DNA from: Selaginella moellendorffii
Lineage: Eukaryota; Streptophyta; Lycopodiopsida; Selaginellales; Selaginellaceae
Length of the DNA stretch: 64,000 bases
NCBI RefSeq assembly: GCF_000143415.4
Contig: NW_003314277.1
Location: 291,059 to 355,058, forward strand
Reading direction: 5' to 3'
Every line of letters begins with the position of its first letter. Positions within the stretch are counted from its first letter, which is position 1. The notes beneath the pieces were generated by a model, which was not told the DNA's origin, made no database searches, and saw only the letters and a program-made list of their open reading frames with translations. A program made the position numbers and the translations under genes. Of this stretch, positions 55,201 to 64,000 are shown piece by piece.

Positions 55201-56889
55201 NNNNNNNNNNNNNNNNNNNNNNNNNNNNNNNNNNNNNNNNNNNNNNNNNNNNNNNNNNNNNTCGAGGTACAAAAGGCTTACACAGTGTGGCGTGAGCTGG
55301 TGGAGGCGAAACTAGTCTCGTCACGACCAACTTCGACGCTGTATCTGAAAGCTTTCCGCGCGAGCAGCTGCGTTCCTTCAATACCAGCCTGCGAAAAGAA
55401 CGCAGCCACCGTCAAGCTTCTTCCGCCTGCAAAGACGGTCATGGTTGATCAGCTAGAGCTGGAACGTCTCTTTGGAAACACTAATCCTCGTCCGTGGGTG
55501 GCGTGGTATCCAGCCAGCCAGGAGATCAACACGCAGGAGCTATATAAAGTCTACTCCTGGCTGGGGGTCAAGACAATCTCCGAATGTGCTGAATCGGAGA
55601 CGAACACGAGCTGCATGAGCCTCTCACTCGGAAGGAAACTGGTTTGGGACAAACACTCTCCGTCAAGGAGCGACAAACCATAGTGCAGGAACTGCTGCGT
55701 CTAAAGGAGGTGGAACTCGAAACGAGCCTGAAAGTTCACTGGACTCTTCGCGTTGGAGACACTACACGTCACGCGGTCTCGGAGAGGATGCTCTACTGGA
55801 ACAGGGAGAGGCAGGAACTAGCCTATGTCGACGAGGGGCAAAGGAAGAAGAGGAACACAGAGTTTGGGACCGAGTTCGCGAGGATCATAGCGGAGGGTCT
55901 GCTTTTCCACCACCGGTACTTGATTCCAGGCATGGAGAGGCATCTGAGCATGCTGGCATTCTCTAAGTTCGACGTCATGGAGGTGGACAACATGCTCATC
56001 AAGCACAACATGCGGCTCTATAGCGAGGACGAGACGTTTCTAAAGACCAGGGTGATTGTGGATCCATCTAAAGCTGACGCTGAGAAGAACTTACATGGCG
56101 GTGAAGCAGTCGCAGAGATGGAACCGTTTGTGCTACCGGATGTTCCTGAAACGGAGGAAGATCAGTTGGAGAGAGATTCAAGCATTTCCAAACCTCCAGC
56201 AGACTCGAGACCGACCACCATTGTCGTCGCTTCAAGTTCTTACTCTCCAGCTTTTGTCGCTGCTACTCCGAGACCACCACCTCTGGACAATCGGAAATAC
56301 CTCCTGGAGCAAGCTTTCCAAGTCTTATCATCGCTGGACGAGATCAAAGACGAGGCGTGGACGATGGAGCTGCCAGACGAGGTTTTTTAACTGAGAGATG
56401 ATCAGCGTGTGGCGAGAGACGTACCTTCCAACAGTTCGGCGCCTTTTGGACTATCCACCCGAGGAAGGTTACCTCAAGCCCGGGATGAGAACTGGCATCT
56501 CTCTGGACAAGATGCTCATAGCGGCATTTCTCGACTTTCCGGGAGTGAAAGGATCGAGCCACCATCACTTGAGCGTCGTTGGAGCAGCGTGCCTCAACCT
56601 GTGCCTGGCGATGGAGCTCGTCAAGCTAGATGACAATCACCACGCCGGAGTAAACGGCGGTTACAAGCTGACGAACACCTCCCTGCTCGCGGCGTGCTTC
56701 CATGCCTGTGGGCTGGATGAATCTGTGCTGCGCAGCTCGAATTCGGCAGCCGTGAGCGACCTCGTGGCGGCGAGCGTCGCGAGAGCCCTACTGGCTGTGG
56801 GGTTTTGCGCCTACGACGATGGATTGGGAGAAGTGAGGCGGATCTACCAGGAGGTGTTCCTCGCCGCCCTCGGCGATGATCTCGGCTGA
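52231..56889 (+). pseudogene. NO VEIN/sacsin-like ATPase copy 2, frameshifted
   Basis: The same three-exon structure as 29,901-34,642. Exon 1 (52,231-52,392) and exon 2 are intact. Exon 3 has a one-base loss at about 52,883 leading to an immediate stop, an N gap (54,817-55,261), a deletion of about 50 nt at 55,653 (relative to 33,343-33,396), an extra T at about 56,388, and a 12-nt in-frame deletion at about 56,537. Long open stretches remain between the lesions, so decay is recent. Confidence 0.9.
54817..55261. other. Assembly gap (445 N) of paralogue-matching length
   Basis: The flanks align to 32,509 and 32,955 in copy 1, which are separated by exactly 445 bases, the same as the number of N. 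The gap therefore probably hides ordinary ATPase coding sequence. Confidence 0.95.
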
Positions 56890-56911
56890 AATTTTCATGC
56901 GAAATATGCTA

Positions 56912-57400
56912 GGCGAGAGCCCTAAAAACTCTCCCGCCCAAGTTTTCAAACACTTTCAAGAATATAGCCAGCATATTCGTTACTTTGAGCTAGACAGTCC
57001 CTGGATGAAAGATATAAGACTGATAAGAATTTTGCCTGGAAAATGACAAGAGAGGCTCACCTGGAAACTCAGCAGCAGCATCTTCCAAACCATCTCAGTT
57101 GCTCAAAGATAGCCAAATTCAATGTCGCAGACATTGCAGTTGTACAGTTGCGAATGTAATCGATGTCTCTTGGAGGCGTTCATTTTTGTGAAGAAGGTGA
57201 TAGGCAAAGAACAAAGGCAAAGGCCTGAGGGGCTGGCACTTCCAAGATGCTAGCCCAGTCATGGAATAAAGTGATTCTTGTGTGAAAGAGAGTGGCTCAG
57301 AATGCCTGTGCCGTAGCTGAATGGCCCTGCGACTTTGTTGCTACCACCCAGGATCTTGTTCCAGGTGTTGTCGAAAGTTATAGCTGGAAGAAGCACAGAT
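56912..57400 (-). pseudogene. ALG7 and subtilase relics after ATPase copy 2
   Basis: Co-linear with 34,676-35,175: a decayed ALG7 end (shortened here), then a minus-strand fragment reading ITFDNTWNKIL and VAGPFSYGTG, like a plant subtilisin-like protease. It marks the right end of the duplicated unit. Confidence 0.55.
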
Positions 57401-58657
57401 TATTGCTGAGATAGTCTTTAAAATTAGAGTTTAATGTTAGATTTTCTTGTACTTTCGGAAAAACTAAATTGATAATTTCTACTCCGCCTTTGCAGCAACC
57501 AGCTTCACAATAATTTTTTGATGACCCTAATGGCTTTATTTTCAGAATAAAAAACTAAAGCAATAAATGGTAGCAATTTTTATGATTTCTAAAAATAAAT
57601 GTTTACTCCATTATTTATACTATGTTCTAGCATTTTTTGTTTATAGAGATTATATTATTATAATTATTATATGTATGCATGTATTTATCTTTAGAATAAA
57701 AGAACTAAAGCAATATAGAGATTATAGAGCTGTGACATTTAAATAAAATTTGAATAAATTTGACAATTATTTAATCCAGGTATATTTCTGGTTCACCAAT
57801 ATAATGCAATCAATGACAGTCCATTATTAGCTATACAAGTAAGGTTTATACCAAAATTAAAGAAATTAAAATAAAATAAAAGAATAAATAAACAGAGATT
57901 ATCTTTTAGAAATGCGTAAATAGTTTAGCTCCTTCTTATGTGAACATGATTCATAATTTGCACTTCATTATTTCACTTAAAGCTATGAATTTCTTAAGCT
58001 TTTCTTAATATAATATAGGTGTTTAGACATATTCAAAAGCATTTGTTCTAGATTTTTTCTAATTTTTCCATAACCACCTTTATGGAAAAAAAGAGTTAAG
58101 TTGGTATGGGAGTGGCTCATTGACTTTCTTCTCAGCCTCAAAGTCACTACAGTTATATGGCATCCACAACATTTTTGTGATAGATCCTTGATGGAATTTA
58201 TAACTTCTGTATGGGCAACCATTGTAAAAATCAACCAAATTGCATATTTTTACTTTGTGTCCAGCATTGATGATCGTCTCTGTTTCAAATTGCTTTACTT
58301 TTGTTTCGCATTGTTTCTCTTGAATGCATATTTGTTTGCTTTTCTGCTTGCCTGCACTTCATTCCAGTTTGATCCAGTGCACTTGCCCTAGGCCACAAAC
58401 GAATGGCGTTGCTCAGGCCTTTTGGCATGGTGGGCTAGCGGATTTCAGATTGGAATGGAGTAATTTTTCATTCTTTTCGGCTGATTTTCTTTATCATTTT
58501 TGTATTCTTGTCATTTCGCTTCAAACTCAGGTGAGACTTCTTTTTTATCATCGTGAGAAACTAGCTTTTCGAAAATGATACGTCCAAAAATTTTCATATT
58601 CGATACTTAGTTAGAAATCTTGTTAGCAGAGTAATCAATCTTAGCCAGTATTTCTTA
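57401..58657. other. AT-rich spacer and unassigned DNA
   Basis: 57,401-58,100 is the counterpart of 35,176-35,938. From 58,101 to 58,600 the sequence is unique in the window and open in patches (hydrophobic reading at 58,101-58,391), but no family was recognised. It may be part of a host gene with introns or a decayed element. Confidence 0.5.
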
Positions 58658-59858
58658 TCATTTATACCAGCCTGCCATTAAAAATCTCAAGAGGAAACAA
58701 AATCCAGAACACAGTCCCTGAATGAAACATATAAAAGACTAATTGCCTTGGATCAAATGAGAAATTCACCTGGAAAATCAGCAGCCGGATACACAGTTGC
58801 TGCTCAGTGCATCTTCCAAACCATCTCAAGAACAAGTTAACCAGATTCATATCCTTACTGCCGGTTAAAAGCCCCGTTTTCGGCTCAAAGCTACATCACA
58901 AAAGGTTTACAAGTTAGCGAAAGACAAAGCTGTCTTTACCTTGGTAATCGATGTCTCGGACATGGCACCCATTTGAAGAGCTGCGAGGCAAGTTACTTAG
59001 CACAAAAACCGAAAGATTATATGGCTAACTTACCTGTGGAATGGAGTAAACAAAGTTAATAATCTGTGCTAAGAAGAAAAGCAAAAGAGTCTCGCTAAAA
59101 TGGCCGAGGATGCCCGCTACAGCCATTGTCATCCCGGCAAAATACGTGTAAGTGTCTCCAACAAAGACCGATGATGGATACCTGTGGAAGAGAGAACTGC
59201 AGTCTTAAGACTTAAAGAGATATCAAAATGTTTACCAGTTATAACAAAGCAGCCCAAGCGACGCTCCAACAAGCAGTTGTGTGAGATAAATTGAGAAGGC
59301 GTGTGCTTGCTGGTAATCAGCGTCTGAGCTACTCACGATTTGCATCATGTTGTGAATCAAAATCTGTAAAACATCATGTTCTGGTCACAGAAAAAGAACA
59401 AAGAAAAGAAAGAACAATGCGCATACCGCAGAAGATATCACAAGAGTTTGCCCAACGTCCAGTCCATTCACGCCGGCGAGAATGTTGACAGCGTTGGTGC
59501 AAAACACGGCTAACAGGCCCATGTAAACTTTGTATAGCACGCCTAACAAGTGTAAAAGCTGTTCAAGAACAAATCGAACCAAAAGAAAAGAAGAAAAATC
59601 TTACCCAAGTCGAGCACCTCCATTTCGAGGTAGGCTCGAAGAGGTTTCGGAATAACAATTGTCGTGTGCCCTGCGTATGCCATCAGTAAGGGAAGAGCAG
59701 CGAAAGAAGGAAGCAAAAGTTTCCTGAGAGCAAAAGAAACACTCGAATTTGTTTCGCGAGGAGATCATGAAACTTACACGCGCCATGGGACGTCGAGGAC
59801 GTCGTCCACAAAGCCGAGAAGAATCATAAATAGTATAGATGTGGGAGCCGCATTGTAA
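58658..59858 (-). CDS. ALG7: ALG7/DPAGT1 GlcNAc-1-P transferase, 5'-truncated
   Basis: Transfers GlcNAc-1-phosphate from UDP-GlcNAc to dolichyl phosphate, the first step of N-glycan precursor synthesis at the ER membrane. Exons (minus): 59,858-59,778, 59,723-59,605, 59,542-59,427, 59,363-59,236, 59,181-59,034, 58,980-58,940, 58,890-58,770, 58,717-58,658, in frame throughout. Visible: [12 protein letters not shown] (Asp-rich catalytic loop), [55 protein letters not shown] and the conserved ending FLMAGWYK. The N-terminal third (first membrane helices) is missing: at about 59,858 the gene stops against a homoserine dehydrogenase copy in opposite orientation. It is therefore a partial gene unless a distant 5' part exists, and probably a pseudogene by truncation. 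Confidence 0.9.
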
Positions 59859-59860
59859 AA

Positions 59861-61498
59861 TCGAGGAAAATCCAGCTGACGCTTCTAGGATGCGGGGGCG
59901 TCGGGCGCCAGCTCCTCCGCCACATTGTCTCCACTCGTAAACTACACCAGATTTCTCTCTTTGAATCAAATGCCCAGGGCTTGCGAGTCGCTGTGATGGC
60001 TGTAGTGGATTCCAAATCCATCTTTTTGGGTGAGAAAAACGAAGAACTGGACGACGCTGCTCTTCTGGAAATTTGTCTTGCGAAGGAAAAGAACAATCAA
60101 ATGCCCGGTACATGTCTGTTTTTATTTGCCTTTTCTTTAAACGATGAAAGCTCAGCTGGATTGAATGCGCGAGCCGTTCGCGAAGAAGATTTTGATGCAA
60201 CTCTAGCAGCTGCGATAAGAACCATCACAGAAGAAACTGGTAAAACTTTCCTTTGAGCTTTTTTGATGGATGATCATACAACTTTTTTTCTTGTTTATCC
60301 TATGGTTGTAGCTGACTGTACCGCGAGTATAAAAATTGGACAAGCACTTGCAGAGATGGCGGACTTGGATTGCTGCATTGTTCTTGCGAACAAGAAGCCT
60401 CTCACCAGCTCGTTTGTAAGATCGTTCTTTTTTTGTTTCTTCTTTCTTCCTTGACCCATGGCCGCAGAAAGTTTACGATAGGATTGCGGCACTGAATCGA
60501 CGTTATCGCTGTGAATCAACAGTTGAGCAAAAACTATTTGTACGTACATTTTACAAACATTTCTCAAGCAGGTCGGTGCTGCTATGCCAGTCATAGCAAC
60601 TTTGAACCGTCTGCTAAATTCCGGAGATTCGATCAAGAAAATTGTTGGTGCTCTCAGTGGTTTGTCCTTTCATTCTCATAAAAAATTTGCCACTTCTAAC
60701 GTCCTTCTAACGTTCTAACCTTTGTCAGGCACTCTTGGCTTTGTAATGAGTCGGTTGGAGTATGGTGAATCGTTTAGTGATATTGTGAGACAAGCGAAAG
60801 AGCTTGGTTACACCGAGCCAGGTAGCTATCTTTCTTCATGTAGTTTATTCTTACGCTTTCAGACCCTCGTGACGATCTTGGCGGTATGGACGTAGCAAGG
60901 AAGGTGAAACCACTTGCTACTATCCCGTGAATGCAACATGACTTCTTTCATTTTTTATATAATGGCTCGACTAATGGGATGGAGAATAAACTTAGAGGAT
61001 GTGGAGGTACTCACTCTCTTTGGTTGGATTCCTCTTAGTGACGTGCTGCTTAAAGGTTGAGTGCTTACATCCGCCAAGTCTGGCTCCCAAACTGATGAGC
61101 ACCACGCAATTTCTAAACGAAGGACTAGCCGAACTCGACTTGCCAATGAGAAACCGTGTGAAAGAAGCAGCTGCTAGGGGTTGTGTTCTACGATATGTAA
61201 AACTTTCAGTAAGTCAATCCGCCTGAGCTTACCAAAAACCTGTCCTTTGCTTACAGTTGCAAAGTGGGAATTGTAGAGCAGCCTCAGCAGTCCGCTCTCG
61301 GTCAGCTGCATGGAAGCGATAATCTGGTAATTGTATAGAGCTTGTGCGTTTCCTGAAACTTTGTTCTTGCAGGTCGAGATTTTCACGCGCTGTTATTCGA
61401 CTTCGCCTCTTGTTATTAAGGGAGCCGGGGCAGGCAATGATACTACAGCCGCTGGTGTGTTAGCGGACGTTTTGGACCTCCAAGACTATTTTGGCTAG
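59861..61498 (+). pseudogene. Homoserine dehydrogenase copy 3, broken
   Basis: All exons are recognisable through the stop at 61,496-61,498, but there is no ATG (the junction removes it). A 13-nt deletion at about 60,302 takes out a splice acceptor, about 8 nt including another acceptor are lost at about 60,957, small length changes occur at about 61,117, and 11 nt are lost at about 61,198. It shares the 30-nt deletion in exon 1 with copy 2, so copies 2 and 3 descend from one duplicate. Confidence 0.9.
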
Positions 61499-61854
61499 GT
61501 ATCGGACTCCAGAACACGCACTAACACCGAACATCGTGGGATGCAGCCGACATTGTACCATGGACAGGGATTGGAATAAAACAGACGTAAAGACAGAATC
61601 ACATCTGCCGCCCATATTTACTTTGGGAGGGACTTTAGGCTCTAATGGAATACTGAGTTGGCCTCAAATAAAGAATTCAGCGAATAAAGCCTCAAGCGTG
61701 ATCGCAAGTCACACCATCTATATAAAAAATGCCAGTGAACCGTAATGAAAGCGGGCGGGAGGCGGTTTAGGAGATAAAACACTTTTTAATAAGCCTTCCT
61801 ATGCTTGCTTCATATAAGGGAGAGAACGTAGGAGACACATTTCTGCACAGCGAA
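61499..61854. promoter_or_regulatory. Spacer and probable promoter of ATPase copy 3
   Basis: Matches 51,856-52,230 closely. It contains GCGGGCGGGAGGCGG (about 61,751) and a short T-rich leader before the ATG at 61,855. It is absent from copy 1. A promoter role is inferred only from position. Confidence 0.45.
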
Positions 61855-64000
61855 ATGTCGTCCCAGCGAATGTTTATCGAGCGCCTGCGTCGCGAGCGCT
61901 TTGGAATCGGCCAGTCCGGTCCCAATCCTCTCGCTCCCATGCTCCAGGAGACGATCAGGCTCCTCTCGGCCGAGCTCTACCAGAAGGACATCCATTTCCT
62001 GTCCGAACTCCTCCAGGTACTTTGCTCGAACTTGGTTCTGTCCCTGACAAACATGAGCGTCTTAGAACGCTGAGGACAACACTTACCATTCGTCCGTGGA
62101 GCCGAGCATCGAAATCTATCTCACAAAGACCGACGTCACTGGCACTGGAGCAGCTGCCACGCTGCTGCTCTTGAACAACGAAGTTGGTTTCTCGGAAAAG
62201 AATATAGAGTCCTTGTGCGGCTCTGGTCAGTCCACAAAGAAAGGAAAGAAGTCTCAAGGATACATTGGCGAGAAAGGTGAGATAATTCTTTCTTACCTCT
62301 CTCTAGCCGTGGTAACGTCTCTTGCTCTACAGGAATTGGGTTTAAGAGCGTTTTTCTCGTCACCAAGCAGCCATATATAATCAGCAATGGCTTTCGTATT
62401 CGTTTCGACGAAGAGCCCCACAACGAGGCCAAGCTCGGGTATATTGTCCCGGAATGGGTCGACCGTCCTACAGACGCTGTGCTGCAGAAGGTCTGTAGCA
62501 AGGCCGAGCTTCCTGCAACGGTGATCATCCTTCCCTTGCGTCAGGAAAAGATTTCGGAGGTGGCAAAGCAGCTTACTCAAATCCCAGCGGAGACGCTCCT
62601 CTTCCTATCGAAGATACGCATGCTCTCCATCTACGATCAGCAGTCGCGGCCTCCCACGGAACTGGTTCTCTCCAGATCTGTGGAGATGACAACGTCAAAG
62701 AATGAAAGCGTGGAAACGAGCACAACTTTTCTCACAGCTAGTAACGGACGGAATGGCACTCAGCACAGCAACTACTACATGTTTAAGCAGACTTTGAAAG
62801 TACCTGAGGAGGCCAAGGTTGAAAACCGAAAAGATGTCGATAGCTGGACGATCACTCTAGCCTTTCCGGTGGATGATCGTATCTCGAGCAGCTGCAGCAT
62901 TGGCGATATCTTCTCGTTCCTGCCTTCCGATATCCACTCGGGCCTGCCGTTTCTTATCAACTCGGACTTTTTGCTCGTTTCCTCCCGTGAGACGCTCCTC
63001 TTTGACAGCCCCTGGAACCAGGGGATCTTTCGCTGTGTTCCCGAGGTTTTCTACAACGCCTTCGAGCTTCTCCTCAACACCACGGCGTTTGGACTGCAGA
63101 GTATACCGTCAGTAGCACGCATGGCAATGTACAAGTACGTACCTGTGAATGCTTGCCGCAACTCGTACCTCGAGAGAGTCCGCAACGATATCTTGTCCAA
63201 GCTGAAGGACAACAACGTCATTCTTTGCGCCTCGGACGTCGGCCGTGCACCACCGAGCGGGCAGCTTTGCAAGCCTGCTCTTGCGAGAAAAATCGTCCCC
63301 AGCTTCCGAGAGCTCCTCAAAGCCGCACCGAAGTGTCCCAGGTTCTTGCGAGGAAGTCCCTCGTACATAGTGGACAGCACGCTGCAGGAGAACTACGTCT
63401 CGGTGCTGAGACTCCTGGGAGTCCCAGATATGAGCAACGATGAATATCACCAAAGCCTCGACTCTGAAGACTGGATGAAATCGCTCCCTGACGATGCATA
63501 TGTCAAGCTGCTGGTGTTCCTGTCCTCCAAGTCGTCAACTTTGAGATCCCTCAAGTTTCTCAAGTATCGAGGCTCCGATGGTCGACTCCAGTTGGCAAGC
63601 ATGGATGATCTCGCGCGAAACGATGGCAGATCCATATACTGGGATTCTGGTCATAGAGCTACCGCTTGGCTCGCTGGTTGGACAGAGGTGTTTCAACGTT
63701 GGCTAACTTTCAACTTCGTTCCATCGGCCTGCGCTGCAAAAATCCGGCAGCACTCGGTGTTAGAGAACTGGTTGGAGAGAACCCCCTTCAGCGTGAGCGA
63801 ACTGACAGCATGCTCACTCGCTCGTCAGGTTCTCGGAGCAGTCACTGCGAACTCCTCAGATGCAAAGCTTGCTGTTCTAGCGATGCACTTCCTGTTCGAC
63901 CTGTACAGAAACGACCGCAGCTCGTACACATCCATCAGCAACCAAAAGCATAATGTACCAATCGTCGAGAATGACGGAGCCGTGAGTCCCTATGTTGCGA
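61855..64000 (+). CDS. NO VEIN/sacsin-like ATPase copy 3, runs off the window
   Basis: Exon 1 61,855-62,016, exon 2 62,066-62,276, and exon 3 from about 62,334 to the window edge, with no stop or frameshift found by comparison with copy 1. It has the same ATP-binding motifs: NAEDN, NNEVGFSEKNI, GYIGEKG/IGFKSVF. At the position where copy 2 is frameshifted (about 62,505) this copy reads KAELPATVII, intact. It lacks the 7-residue WFLRRSS-type segment near 31,420 that is special to copy 1, as copy 2 does. It is probably a second functional gene, but the 3' part is unseen. Confidence 0.85.

Overview
This looks like nuclear DNA from a land plant, most probably a spikemoss such as Selaginella moellendorffii. 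The reasons are an intronless DYW-type PPR editing factor, an EPF-like (stomatal-type) peptide gene, a plant NO VEIN/sacsin-like ATPase, genes with very short introns (about 45-75 nt), and Ty3/gypsy elements with plant-type initiator-Met tRNA primer sites. The species is an inference. The window mixes GC-rich gene islands with AT-rich, transposon-filled DNA.

Layout. Positions 1-17,900 are AT-rich and gene-poor. They hold a minus-strand gypsy integrase relic (1,400-2,226), a degraded minus-strand LTR element of chromovirus type (about 6,990-13,232) that carries a solo LTR of its own family (8,929-10,742, TSD TAGTG), and a decayed plus-strand gypsy copy (13,233-16,600). Next come a saccharopine-dehydrogenase-like gene relic (17,952-18,425), a GDSL esterase/lipase gene (minus, 18,660-19,960, last exon cut by an N gap), the PPR-DYW gene (minus, 22,405-24,834) and an EPF-like peptide gene with a duplicated cysteine module (25,780-26,384). 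An unresolved minus-strand gene or relic follows, then a monofunctional homoserine dehydrogenase (28,112-29,802, 11 exons, 390 aa) and a 1,543-residue NO VEIN/sacsin-like ATPase (29,901-34,642).

The homoserine dehydrogenase + ATPase pair is present three times in tandem (28-36 kb, 50-58 kb, 59-64 kb). Copies 2 and 3 are each preceded, head to head, by the 3' half of an ALG7/DPAGT1 (GlcNAc-1-P transferase) gene. Copy 1 is intact, copy 2 is a pseudogene, and copy 3 has a broken dehydrogenase but an apparently intact ATPase that runs off the window.

Between copies 1 and 2 sits a nested retrotransposon stack (36,270-49,860). An old gypsy element was hit by a TRIM-like miniature LTR element, whose 5' LTR was then hit by a solo chromovirus LTR. 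The same gypsy element was hit separately by a full chromovirus (42,109-49,752, TSD AAAGG), which itself carries a solo TRIM LTR (TSD ATGGG). Decayed relatives elsewhere in the window preserve the unoccupied target sites and confirm the order. The chromovirus LTRs contain long GAGTCCGAG-type tandem arrays that create spurious open frames on all strands.
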